DNA of 64,000 nucleotides from Candidatus Merdinaster equi (lineage in GTDB: Bacteria > Bacillota > Clostridia > Lachnospirales > Lachnospiraceae): positions 1 through 64,000 of the forward strand of contig JAGHUF010000047.1 of assembly GCA_018064935.1 (NCBI GenBank), written 5' to 3'. Positions 1 through 9,438 of the stretch are shown one piece after another. Made by a program: the position numbers and the translations under genes. Position 1 is the first letter of the stretch, and every line of letters begins with the position of its first letter. The notes under the pieces are model-generated. The model had not been told where the DNA came from. It made no database searches and saw only the letters and a list, made by a program, of their open reading frames with translations.

Positions 1-1562
1 TAGTATGTAAGTACAGCAACCAGATCGTTTACTGTTGTGATGAGTGGACCGGATGCAACTGCGGGGTCAACATGAATCTTGTGGAAGAACAGCGGTATTA
101 GCGTGCCCACGAGACTGGAAATAATCATCGAAAACCACATTGCAAGTCCTATACAACCGGATACGCAGAAAGAGAACATTGGCGATTTCCCTTTGGCCAG
201 CAGGATGTAGACTCCGATGCAGGCAAAAGCCAGTGAACCGACAAGTAAACCATTTGTGGCACCTACTCGAATCTCTTTGAAGACAAGCTTGAATTTGTCT
301 TTTGTTGTAACAGCTTCATCAACAAGAACACGAATGGTAACAGCCAGCGACTGGGTTCCTACATTTCCTGACATATCCAAAACAAGAGACTGGAAACATA
401 TAATCAGTGTTAACTGTGATACAACTGATTCAAAAATTCCAACTACGCTAGATACGATAAGGCCTAAGAATACAAGCGTAATCAGCCAGGGAAGTCTCTT
501 TGCTATACTGCTTCGAAGAGGTTCGTTCAGATCTTCGGATTCAGTCAAAGCAGCGAACTTTGCGTAGTCTTCGGAGAGCTCTTCATCGACTACTTCAACA
601 ATGTCCTGAGATGTGATGACACCAAGGATATGGTTTTCGTTATCCAGAACTGGAATTGAGTCCTCGGAGTAATCCTTCAGTTCATTAATACAGTTGTCTA
701 CAGACTCTTTTGCGTAGACATACGGATATGATGTGGATATAAAATCCTCAAGCTTTGCATCTTTTCGTGCAATTATGAGATCTTTTAAATCAATTGCACC
801 ATAGAAATGATCTTCTTCGTCAACTACATAGATAGTAGTGATATTATCATTTTCACCAGCCTGATCTACCAGACTTTTCATGGCCTGCTTGACGGGCATA
901 TCCTTGACAATGACGATGTAGTTGGTAGTCATCTTGCTACCAATTTCGTCATCCTCATAAGACTGAATCAAATCAATGTCATGTCTTGATTCCTCGTCCA
1001 TGAGTTCAATAAGCTCTTTACTCTTATCCTCTTCGAGTTCGTCAAGGACGTCGACAGCATCATCGGCATCCATGCTCTCAAGAATATCAGCAGCCTTGTC
1101 GGCATCGAGCTCTTCGATGTAGGTTCCGACATCTTCTACATATGTGAAAATATCAGACACAGCATCTATTCCAAGAACGCGGTATAGTTTGCGCCTCTGA
1201 AGAGCAGTTAACTCACCTAATACATCTGCGATATCGTTATCGTGGTAATTGTCGAGCTTCTCACGGAGTTCCTGATCAGAGATAGAGGTATCTTCCATAA
1301 TGGAAATGAGCTCTTTTGTATAGTCAGGACGTTCAGGGATTATTTCCTCGTCTGAATCAGCTTCACCCTCAGAGTCATTTTCCTTCTCAATTTCCTCTGA
1401 AACACTGCCTTCTGATGATTCTTCTGTTATAGCATCGTGGCTAGCTGTAATGTCTTCTGAGCTATCGATAACGACATCCGCGCTATTGTCATTCGTATCA
1501 GATGATTTATGGAGTTTGGAATCGAGTTCAGAAATCGGTTCGTTCAATATTTCTTTTTCCAT
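1..1562 (-). CDS. mgtE: Magnesium transporter MgtE (MgtE_N, CBS pair, TM domain), C-terminus cut by window edge
   Basis: Reverse-strand translation from ATG at 1562: acidic N-terminus, then ...ADVLGELTALQRRKLYRVLG..., CBS-like ...TTIYVVDEEDHFYGAIDL..., TM ...VLDMSGNVGTQSLAVTIR...; typical MgtE order. Confidence 0.93.
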   Translation of the reverse strand, partial: MEKEILNEPISELDSKLHKSSDTNDNSADVVIDSSEDITASHDAITEESSEGSVSEEIEKENDSEGEADSDEEIIPERPDYTKELISIMEDTSISDQELREKLDNYHDNDIADVLGELTALQRRKLYRVLGIDAVSDIFTYVEDVGTYIEELDADKAADILESMDADDAVDVLDELEEDKSKELIELMDEESRHDIDLIQSYEDDEIGSKMTTNYIVIVKDMPVKQAMKSLVDQAGENDNITTIYVVDEEDHFYGAIDLKDLIIARKDAKLEDFISTSYPYVYAKESVDNCINELKDYSEDSIPVLDNENHILGVITSQDIVEVVDEELSEDYAKFAALTESEDLNEPLRSSIAKRLPWLITLVFLGLIVSSVVGIFESVVSQLTLIICFQSLVLDMSGNVGTQSLAVTIRVLVDEAVTTKDKFKLVFKEIRVGATNGLLVGSLAFACIGVYILLAKGKSPMFSFCVSGCIGLAMWFSMIISSLVGTLIPLFFHKIHVDPAVASGPLITTVNDLVAVLTY

Positions 1563-1712
1563 ACAATAACAGTCCTTTCCATAGAAAAATAGGCACCAAA
1601 ACAAGTACCAGGTAATCAAAAACTGGAACGGACCAAACCTATATATCAACTCAAATCCAAGGGAAATACCGAATCAGAAAATCAGTAGAATAATTGCATG
1701 ACAGAAATAGAA

Positions 1713-1802
1713 TTATCTGCCAAGAACATAAAAACAGAAAGTGCTCTGCGTCTTGATTGAGTTGTTTATACACATTCGGCCCTTACTATCTCCCGAATCC
1801 AT
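1713..1802 (-). CDS. Putative 29-aa leader peptide upstream of mgtE
   Basis: Reverse strand ATG..TAA encodes MDSGDSKGRMCINNSIKTQSTFCFYVLGR; AGGAAG Shine-Dalgarno at good spacing (about 1810-1818); absent from the ORF track because of size. Confidence 0.5.
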   Translation of the reverse strand: MDSGDSKGRMCINNSIKTQSTFCFYVLGR

Positions 1803-1957
1803 GCAGATCACTTCCTTTCTAATAATAATCACTTTCTCTATTATATATTAAAATGGTAAAAGTGGAAGAAGAATTGTGGAAAATATGCTAAAATATTCAT
1901 ATCTATGCGAGTAACTATAAGCATTTAGCATAAAAATAAAAAACAGGAGTGATAGAA

Positions 1958-3148
1958 ATGAAAGTATTAGTTATTAACTGTGGTAGTTCATCACTAAAAT
2001 ACCAGCTGATTGATTCTGAAACCGAGCAGGTACTTGCAAAGGGATTATGCGAGAGGATAGGAATTGAGGGAAGCTGTATCGTCCACACACCCGGTGACGG
2101 CGACAAGATTAAGAAGGAAGTACCAATGGCTGACCACACGGCAGCTGTATCACATGTAATTGCAGCACTTACTGATAAAGAGCACGGAGTGATATCTGAC
2201 CTTAAAGAAATAGATGCAGTAGGGCATAGAATTGTCCATGGTGGGGAGAAGTTTGCCAGCAGTGTTGTGATTGACGACAAGGTTATGGAGGCAATTGAGG
2301 AATGTAATGAGCTCGCTCCTTTGCATAATCCGGCAAATCTTATTGGAATTCGTTCATGCCAGGAGCTTATGCCAGGTGTACCAATGGTTGGAGTCTTTGA
2401 CACTGCTTTCCACCAGACTATGCCTGCAAGAGCGTACCTGTACGGAATTCCTTACGAATATTATGAGAAGTACAAGGTTCGTCGTTATGGATTCCATGGA
2501 ACTAGCCATGATTTCGTTAGTAAAAGAGCAGGAGAGATTGAGGGAAAGGGCCGCGATAATATGAAGATTATCGTTTGCCATCTTGGAAATGGTGCATCTG
2601 TTTCAGCTGTTGATCATGGAAAATGCATCGACACAAGCATGGGACTTACCCCTCTTGAGGGTCTTATCATGGGTACCCGTTCAGGAGATATGGATCCAGC
2701 AATCGTTAATTATATTGCTGAAAAAGAGAATATAAGTGCCGCTGAGGTTACAAACATATTGAACAAGAAATCAGGTGTTCTTGGATTGTCTGGAATATCA
2801 TCCGATTTCCGTGATCTGAGTGAGGAAGCTGAAAAGGGTAATGAGCGCGCTAAGATAACTCTCGAGACATATGCTTACAGAGTTGCCAAATACATTGGAT
2901 CATATACGGCTGCAATGGGTGGCGTCGATATGATCTGCTTTACAGCAGGAATCGGTGAGAACAATGCTTATGTGAGAAAGCTGGTTATGGGCTATCTTGG
3001 ATTCCTCGGCGTTTCTATTGATGAAGAGAATAACAAGATGCGTGGCGAAGAGGTACTTATATCGACAACTGACAGTAGTGTCAAGGTAATGGTTATTCCT
3101 ACAAATGAAGAGCTTGCAATTGCAAGAGAAACAGTGAGACTGGTTTAG
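1958..3148 (+). CDS. ackA: Acetate kinase
   Basis: [46 protein letters not shown] motifs; RBS caggag; ATG at 1958 preferred over GTG at 1949. Confidence 0.97.
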   Translation: MKVLVINCGSSSLKYQLIDSETEQVLAKGLCERIGIEGSCIVHTPGDGDKIKKEVPMADHTAAVSHVIAALTDKEHGVISDLKEIDAVGHRIVHGGEKFASSVVIDDKVMEAIEECNELAPLHNPANLIGIRSCQELMPGVPMVGVFDTAFHQTMPARAYLYGIPYEYYEKYKVRRYGFHGTSHDFVSKRAGEIEGKGRDNMKIIVCHLGNGASVSAVDHGKCIDTSMGLTPLEGLIMGTRSGDMDPAIVNYIAEKENISAAEVTNILNKKSGVLGLSGISSDFRDLSEEAEKGNERAKITLETYAYRVAKYIGSYTAAMGGVDMICFTAGIGENNAYVRKLVMGYLGFLGVSIDEENNKMRGEEVLISTTDSSVKVMVIPTNEELAIARETVRLV

Positions 3149-3178
3149 TCTTTATTTTATCGAAATAATGAGCGCAAT

Positions 3179-4510
3179 ATGATTATTAAACTTCCTGAAG
3201 ATGTGAAAAATATCATACAGACACTTGAGACGGCGGGGTATGAAGCCTTTGCTGTCGGTGGTTGCGTGCGCGATTGTTTGCTTGGAAAAACGCCGCATGA
3301 CTGGGACATCACAACCAGTGCGCTTCCTCAGGAAGTTAAGGCGCTGTTTAGAAGAACCATTGATACAGGAATCCAGCACGGAACAGTTACCATCATGATA
3401 GGAAAAGAAGGGTATGAAGTTACAACCTATAGAATTGATGGTGATTATGGTGATGGACGACATCCTGATAATGTTACTTTTACGAGAAGTCTTGAAGAAG
3501 ATTTGAAACGCCGGGATTTTACAATTAATGCTATGGCATATTCACCTACACGCGGAGTTGTAGATTTGTTTGGCGGTCGTGAGGATCTTCAAAAAGGAAT
3601 AATCCGCTGCGTTGGGAATCCTCTCGAGCGATTTGGAGAAGATGCACTAAGGATGATGAGAGCAGTCCGTTTTTCGGCGCAGTTATCTTTCTCAATCGAA
3701 GACAAGACCAGGGAAGCAATCAGTGTTCTTCATGATAATCTCTCCAAGGTAAGTGCAGAAAGAATTCAGGTTGAACTAATTAAGACACTCGTGTCAGATA
3801 ATCCGGATTATCTAAAGATAATGTACGAAACAGAGCTTACAGCCGTGTTTATGCCTGAGTTTGATATATGTATGAAGACCCAGCAGAATAACCCTCATCA
3901 CATGTACAGCGTAGGCGAACATATACTGCATACGATGAAATATATTAGACCTGACAAGGTCTTGAGGCTATCTATGCTGTTTCATGACATGGGTAAGCCT
4001 GCAATGAAAACGACGGATGAGGAAGGAATAGACCATTTCAAAGGTCATCCTCAGAAATCGGCGCAAATGGCAAGAGATATACTCCACAGGCTGAAGTTTG
4101 ATAATAATACTCTGGGTCTTGTGCTTAGGTATGTTGAGTATCATGACAGGGATATTGAGCCTGATCTGAAGGGCGTCAGAAGAGCCATGAACAAAATGGG
4201 AAGTGATATTTTTCCAGGACTATTTGAGGTGAAAAAAGCAGATACTCTTGCGCAGAGTATGTATAAGCGTGAGGACAAACTAAATCGACTCGCCGAGTTG
4301 AACACTATTTATGACGAGATTGTCAGAAATGGCGATTGCGTATCACTTAAGGAACTCAAAATCTCTGGTAAGGATCTTATAGAAGCAGGAATGCAGCCGG
4401 GAAAACAACTTGGAGATGTTTTGAATGCGCTTCTTGACAGGGTGGTTGAAGAACCGGAGCTCAATGATACAGAGACACTTTTGAAGCTGGCCAAGGAACT
4501 GTCTAGTTAA
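3179..4510 (+). CDS. cca: CCA tRNA nucleotidyltransferase with HD domain
   Basis: AVGGCVRDCLLGKTPHDWDITTSA, RRDFTINAMAY, HD motif LFHDMGKP. Confidence 0.95.
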   Translation: MIIKLPEDVKNIIQTLETAGYEAFAVGGCVRDCLLGKTPHDWDITTSALPQEVKALFRRTIDTGIQHGTVTIMIGKEGYEVTTYRIDGDYGDGRHPDNVTFTRSLEEDLKRRDFTINAMAYSPTRGVVDLFGGREDLQKGIIRCVGNPLERFGEDALRMMRAVRFSAQLSFSIEDKTREAISVLHDNLSKVSAERIQVELIKTLVSDNPDYLKIMYETELTAVFMPEFDICMKTQQNNPHHMYSVGEHILHTMKYIRPDKVLRLSMLFHDMGKPAMKTTDEEGIDHFKGHPQKSAQMARDILHRLKFDNNTLGLVLRYVEYHDRDIEPDLKGVRRAMNKMGSDIFPGLFEVKKADTLAQSMYKREDKLNRLAELNTIYDEIVRNGDCVSLKELKISGKDLIEAGMQPGKQLGDVLNALLDRVVEEPELNDTETLLKLAKELSS

Positions 4511-4519
4511 ATATTAAGT

Positions 4520-6010
4520 ATGAAGAAAGTATATGCTATGTTTGCGCTTCTTGTCGTGGCGGTCATCGCCATCGTATGGTTTTCGCAAACACCAAAAAAG
4601 AATAATGCAAGTGGTCAACAGACTCAGAATACTCAGAATGTGGATGACACTGCTTACGGAATGGGGGATTATGACAGTGTAGATTCTGCCATAGTTCTTG
4701 CCAGAAATCTTGCAACAAAGACAATCACATTCCGCAACCTTGAATCTGGCAAGCAGTATACACTTGGGTATACTGGTGCATCCATGCTGTGTGATGCTAA
4801 TGGCAAGTCGCTTAGCATGGAGCAGATAGAACCAGGGCTAATTGTAGATGTTTCTTTTCTCAAGGGTTCCAAGCATCTGAATTCGTTGCGCGAGTCAACC
4901 AGTGCTTTTATTTTTAGGGATTATTCGGACTACAAAATATCCGATAGTGGTATGTCGATAGACATAGCCGGTTCTAAATATCATATAAGTGATAAGCTCG
5001 TCGTAGGTAGCGGGTTGGATCTTATTTCGCTGTTGGATATCCATGAAAATGATCGAATCACGATACGCGGTTTTGACAGAGAGGTCTACAGCATATGTGT
5101 GGATAAGGGTCATGGTTATCTAAGGCTTGAAAACGATGAGACCTTTATAGGTGGGTGGATTGACATAGGAGATACGCTCATAAGACCTATCAAGGAGAAC
5201 ATGATTCTCACTGTGCCAGAGGGAAAATATGACGTGAGTGTCACGAATAATGGCAGCGGTGGAATAAAGACGGTTACAATAGGGAGAGGCGAGGAGGTCA
5301 CTCTTGATGTTGCTGATCTGGTTACAGAGGCTAAGACAGGACGAGTTCTGTTTGCTTTGTCGCCATCTGATGCCAAGGTATATATAGACGGGGACAAGGT
5401 CAATCCGGAAGACGTGCTGACGCTAACCTACGGAATACATGAGGTTATATTTAAGGCAGAGGGTTATAAAACACTGGCAAAATACGTTAAGGTTGGTCAG
5501 GATATGGCTACGCTCACTATAACTATGGAGCCAGAGGGGCAATCTGCAGGAACAACTCCTTCTGCTCCATCTGGAACGCCAACGCCTATGATTACTATTC
5601 CGCCAGGAATGGGAGGAACAAACAACTTAACTCTTTCTCCATCAATTCAGGCACTACTAACACAGTTCCCTTCAAGTGATATTACTCCACAGGCAATACC
5701 ACTCCCAACGGGAACGGCTACGATTGGGGATGTGAATGTGACGGCAGTTCCATCTGCAGTTCCTACTCCTGGTGCAGATGTGGCGGACAAGTACTATGTT
5801 CATATAGATTCGCCGGAAGCTGTTGAGGTATATGTAGATGGCGATTATGTGGGATTATCGCCTGTAAAATTTGAGAAAAAAGCAGGTACCCATGAGGTAA
5901 TACTTCGAAAAGAGGGATACCAGACAAGGAGCTATACAATAGAGGTTACAGATGACCAAAGTGACATATCCTACTCGTTTTCAGAGTTACGTCAACCGAC
6001 GGAGGGGTAA
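4520..6010 (+). CDS. Membrane-anchored PEGA-domain protein
   Basis: N-terminal TM segment; two PEGA-like repeats (ALSPSDAKVYIDGDKV...; HIDSPEAVEVYVDGDYVGLSPVKFEKKAGTHEVILRKEGY). Confidence 0.8.
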   Translation: MKKVYAMFALLVVAVIAIVWFSQTPKKNNASGQQTQNTQNVDDTAYGMGDYDSVDSAIVLARNLATKTITFRNLESGKQYTLGYTGASMLCDANGKSLSMEQIEPGLIVDVSFLKGSKHLNSLRESTSAFIFRDYSDYKISDSGMSIDIAGSKYHISDKLVVGSGLDLISLLDIHENDRITIRGFDREVYSICVDKGHGYLRLENDETFIGGWIDIGDTLIRPIKENMILTVPEGKYDVSVTNNGSGGIKTVTIGRGEEVTLDVADLVTEAKTGRVLFALSPSDAKVYIDGDKVNPEDVLTLTYGIHEVIFKAEGYKTLAKYVKVGQDMATLTITMEPEGQSAGTTPSAPSGTPTPMITIPPGMGGTNNLTLSPSIQALLTQFPSSDITPQAIPLPTGTATIGDVNVTAVPSAVPTPGADVADKYYVHIDSPEAVEVYVDGDYVGLSPVKFEKKAGTHEVILRKEGYQTRSYTIEVTDDQSDISYSFSELRQPTEG

Positions 6011-6055
6011 CCACAAGAATAAGTCTTGAAAATGGCTTAAAATCGTTGTTTTTCC

Positions 6056-6084
6056 TTGACAAAGCAAGCAAAAAAGACTATATA
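6056..6084 (+). promoter_or_regulatory. Sigma-A type promoter for HU gene
   Basis: TTGACA (6056-6061), 17-nt spacer, TATATA (6079-6084). Confidence 0.75.
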
Positions 6085-6147
6085 TAGTTGTAGGCATTCA
6101 AAGAGAGTGCACTTATTATTCACTCATTTTTAGGGAGGAGTTTTGAA

Positions 6148-6420
6148 ATGAACAAGCAGGAATTAGTAGCAGCTATGGCTGAGAACGCTGGATTAACAAA
6201 GAAGGATGCAGAAGCAGCTCTTAAGGCTTTCACAGATGTTGTAACCGCAGAACTTAAGAAGGGTGAGAAGATCGCTCTTGTTGGTTTCGGTACTTTCGAA
6301 GTATCTACTAGAGCAGCTAGAGAGGGTAGAAATCCTCAGACTGGTAAGTCTATGAAGATCGCAGCTTCTAAGGCTCCTAAGTTCAAGGCTGGTAAGGCTC
6401 TTAAGGACGCTGTAAACTAG
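6148..6420 (+). CDS. hup: HU family DNA-binding protein
   Basis: [25 protein letters not shown]...[19 protein letters not shown]; strong RBS. Confidence 0.97.
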   Translation: MNKQELVAAMAENAGLTKKDAEAALKAFTDVVTAELKKGEKIALVGFGTFEVSTRAAREGRNPQTGKSMKIAASKAPKFKAGKALKDAVN

Positions 6421-6442
6421 GATTTATAGATTATCCTGATAG

Positions 6443-6473
6443 AAAAGGACCGGCTTGATAGCCGGTCCTTTTC
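6443..6473 (+). terminator. Rho-independent terminator after HU gene
   Basis: aaaaggaccggc-ttgata-gccggtccttttc. Confidence 0.9.
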
Positions 6474-6490
6474 TTGTTATACATGATGAG

Positions 6491-6530
6491 CCAAGTACAG
6501 ATACATGCTTGCATGGTAATCTGTATTTGG
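6491..6530. repeat. Long imperfect palindrome / hairpin
   Basis: CCAAGTACAGAT-a-CATGC-tt-GCATG-gta-ATCTGTATTTGG. Confidence 0.75.
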
Positions 6531-6587
6531 CGAACGTATAATCGTGAGGAAGAAGCGAAGCGTATTCCGAATGATATACGAGTGTAT

Positions 6588-6657
6588 ATCGAGTAGGAGT
6601 CAGCCTACTCGATTATATATGATGAGTGTTTATCGAGTGGGTGTCAGCCTACTCGAT
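6588..6657. repeat. Two tandem near-identical hairpins
   Basis: ATCGAGTAGGagtcagCCTACTCGAT (6588-6613) and ATCGAGTGGGtgtcagCCTACTCGAT (6632-6657). Confidence 0.85.
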
Positions 6658-6665
6658 TATGAGAG

Positions 6666-6914
6666 GTGATTGGATTGAGATTAGATAAATATCTTAAAAT
6701 ATCCAGATTAATTAAGAGAAGAACAATAGCAAATGAAGCCTGCGATGCAGGTCGTGTATCGATAAATGGCAAGGTGGCAAGAGCATCCCAGGAAGTCAAG
6801 GTCGGGGATCAGATTGCAATAAGCTTTGGCAATAAGGAAGTAAATGTTGAAGTTCTTGCTATAGAAGAGACGATGCGCAAAGAAGAAGCGGAGCAGTTGT
6901 ACAAATATTTGTAG
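6666..6914 (+). CDS. rqcP: S4-domain RNA-binding protein, RqcP/YabO-like
   Basis: LRLDKYLKISRLIKRRTIANEACDAGRVSINGKVA; real start likely TTG at 6675 after gaggtg RBS. Confidence 0.85.
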   Translation: MIGLRLDKYLKISRLIKRRTIANEACDAGRVSINGKVARASQEVKVGDQIAISFGNKEVNVEVLAIEETMRKEEAEQLYKYL

Positions 6915-7065
6915 AGATGTGTGGTGAAAATGCCCAAAAACACACATCGTTTTCTGTCGAACTCCTACAAAAAAGAGGTTTACGTAAATTTTATTGTTGA
7001 CCGGGTTACATAATCCATATATATTTATGTTAACGATTGAATTATGGAAAGGGATTTCCGATAAA

Positions 7066-7371
7066 ATGGCCGGCAGAAAACCTGCATATAGAAAAAAGAG
7101 ATATAATCGCCTGGGTCTATTTTTGGTGACTGTATGTATAGTGGGTCTGATTACCGTAATCGGTGTTGGAAGCATGTCGCTGTCAGCAAAGCAGAAGAGT
7201 CTTGAAGAGAAGGAGCTTCTGTTAACGCAGCAGATTCAGGATGAAATAGAGCGAACTGAGCAACTCACGGAATATGAAAAGTATACAAAGACTAATGCTT
7301 TCGTCGAAGAGACAGCGAAGGATAAGTTGGGACTTGTATATGAAAGAGAGATTGTGTTCAGGTCTAATTAG
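7066..7371 (+). CDS. Septum formation initiator family protein (DivIC/FtsB-like)
   Basis: Basic N-terminus, one TM, then coiled coil ...LEEKELLLTQQIQDEIERTEQL..., C-terminal DKLGLVYEREIVFR; ORF opens at 6994 but ATG 7066 fits the family. Confidence 0.8.
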   Translation: MAGRKPAYRKKRYNRLGLFLVTVCIVGLITVIGVGSMSLSAKQKSLEEKELLLTQQIQDEIERTEQLTEYEKYTKTNAFVEETAKDKLGLVYEREIVFRSN

Positions 7372-7378
7372 TGTATTC

Positions 7379-7407
7379 AAAGGGGCGCACATAGCGCCCC
7401 TTTTTAT
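7379..7407 (+). terminator. Rho-independent terminator
   Basis: aaggggcgc-acata-gcgccccttttt. Confidence 0.9.
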
Positions 7408-7461
7408 ATCGCAGAGCCGGCGATAGGAATATGAATTAACACGGAAGGGGACGGCGGAGTA

Positions 7462-8865
7462 ATGCGAATAGATTTACGGCATATCGAAAGAGAAGACAAT
7501 CTTATACTCGGTATATCTGGCGGCGCTGACTCGGTCTGTTTATTTCACGTGCTTAGATTGCTTAACGAAGAGGGTTATAATCTTCATCTGCATGTTCTGC
7601 ATGTTAACCACGGGCTGCGCAAGGAAGCGTCAGATGATGAGAATTTCGTGAAAAAACTGTGCTTGGACTATGGGGTGTCATTCAACTCGGTTTCAGTTCC
7701 TGTCAAAGAGTATTCGCGTGAAAATGGTCTTGGAACAGAAGAAGCGGCGCGAATACTGAGATACAAAGCACTCCGAGATGAGCTGGAACGAGTGTTTTCC
7801 GGAATAGGAAAAATAGCGGTTGCACATAATAGTAATGACCAGGCCGAAACTATTCTGTTTAGAATGATGAGGGGAACTGGCCTTCGCGGCATGTCAGGAA
7901 TTCGCCCTATAGAAGGTAATATCGTAAGGCCACTTTTGTACGCGAGCAGGAGGGAGATTGAAGAGTATATAGCTAAAGGGGGTTATTCTTTTGTAACAGA
8001 TAAGAGTAATCTAACTGACGCTTATGCCAGAAACAGGATAAGAAACAATATACTTACTTACGCAAACAAGGAAATATGTGAGGGGGCGACTGAACATATT
8101 GCCGAACTTGCCGAGCAGGTCTCTATGGCAAACGAGGTGTTGGCCGAGGTTGTAATGCAGGCTTATGGCCGCGTTGTCAGAGTAGAAAGCACAGATGCGT
8201 GCGGGGCGGTCACTATATGTTCAGACCAACTATCATCGGTTCACCCGTATATAAAGAGTGAGATTGTAATGAATGCAATGACACAAGTGTCAGGAAAAAG
8301 AAAAGATCTCACAAGGCAGCATGTCGCAGACATACTGTCGCTATTTGACAAGCAGGTGGGGAGATTTGTTGTACTGCCCTACTCGATGAAAGCGCAAAGA
8401 GTGTACGAGGGAGTCAGGATTGAGCAGATAAGTGAGAACTGCGATAATGTAACTGGACTTAAGCTTGAGGTTACAGAAATCACAGGTTTCGATCCTGTGT
8501 ATGCCATGCAGCTGGTGAAGAACGGGTCAGGGTGCACTTCTACGCATAATAGTGCGCGAGAAGAAGCCATTAAAGCACCCCAAAACGATTACACAAAATG
8601 GTTTGACTATGATAAAATAATGGCGCCGATAGCGCTCAGAGCGGCGAGAGCGGATGATTATATTGTTATAGATGAATCAGGGCATAGAAAAAAAGTTTTT
8701 GATTTGCTTAAGGACAACAAAGTTGAGGCCGGAAAACGAGGCCGGGTGCCAGTTGTCACGGCAGGGGACGAGGTCATTTGGTGTATCGGGCATAGAATGA
8801 GCTCGGCTTATAAGATATCAGAAAATACCAGGCGAATAGCGGAAATCACTATCATGGAGGAGTAG
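7462..8865 (+). CDS. tilS: tRNA(Ile)-lysidine synthetase
   Basis: GISGGADSVCLFHVL, HVNHGLR, AHNSNDQAETILFRMMRGTGLRG. Confidence 0.95.
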   Translation: MRIDLRHIEREDNLILGISGGADSVCLFHVLRLLNEEGYNLHLHVLHVNHGLRKEASDDENFVKKLCLDYGVSFNSVSVPVKEYSRENGLGTEEAARILRYKALRDELERVFSGIGKIAVAHNSNDQAETILFRMMRGTGLRGMSGIRPIEGNIVRPLLYASRREIEEYIAKGGYSFVTDKSNLTDAYARNRIRNNILTYANKEICEGATEHIAELAEQVSMANEVLAEVVMQAYGRVVRVESTDACGAVTICSDQLSSVHPYIKSEIVMNAMTQVSGKRKDLTRQHVADILSLFDKQVGRFVVLPYSMKAQRVYEGVRIEQISENCDNVTGLKLEVTEITGFDPVYAMQLVKNGSGCTSTHNSAREEAIKAPQNDYTKWFDYDKIMAPIALRAARADDYIVIDESGHRKKVFDLLKDNKVEAGKRGRVPVVTAGDEVIWCIGHRMSSAYKISENTRRIAEITIMEE

Positions 8866-8866
8866 A

Positions 8867-9391
8867 ATGGCGGAGAGTATTAGCGTTCTCATATCAGAGG
8901 ATGATGTTGATAAGAGAATTAAAGAGATAGGAGCACAGATTAGTAAGGATTACGAGGGTAAGGATGTTCATCTCATATGTGTTTTGAAGGGTGGAAGCTT
9001 TTTTTTGTGCGAGCTGGCAAAAAGAATAACAGTCCCTGTTTCACTTGATTTCATGTCTTGCTCAAGCTATGGAGCGGATACAAAAAGCAGTGGAATAGTG
9101 AAGATTGTTAAGGATCTGGATGACCCTATCAAGAATAAGCATGTTATTGTTGTTGAAGATATAGTTGATTCCGGAAGGACACTCAGCTATTTGCTTGATA
9201 TGCTCGGAAAGAGAGAGCCGGCATCCATTAAACTGTGTACTCTTCTCGACAAGCCTGATAGAAGAGTTGTTCCGGTAAATGTTGATTATACATGCTTCAA
9301 GGTTCCGGACGAATTTGTTGTTGGTTACGGACTTGATTATGATCAGAAGTACAGAAATCTTCCATATATAGGTGTTGTACATCTGAATTAA
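8867..9391 (+). CDS. hpt: Hypoxanthine phosphoribosyltransferase
   Basis: CVLKGGSFFLCELAKRI, VIVVEDIVDSGRTLSYLL; downstream of tilS, upstream of ftsH. Confidence 0.96.
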   Translation: MAESISVLISEDDVDKRIKEIGAQISKDYEGKDVHLICVLKGGSFFLCELAKRITVPVSLDFMSCSSYGADTKSSGIVKIVKDLDDPIKNKHVIVVEDIVDSGRTLSYLLDMLGKREPASIKLCTLLDKPDRRVVPVNVDYTCFKVPDEFVVGYGLDYDQKYRNLPYIGVVHLN

Positions 9392-9438
9392 ATTAGAAAG
9401 ATTAGTTATATTAGTTATAGTTACAAAGGAGAGAATAG

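Noticed and set aside
217-989. Plus-strand ORFs 217-567 and 807-989
   Set aside because: Antisense to mgtE, no RBS, translation has no family features.
1563-1900. M-box (ykoK) riboswitch upstream of mgtE
   Set aside because: I could not match the conserved M-box segments by eye; a leader ORF is present instead. Infernal search would be decisive.
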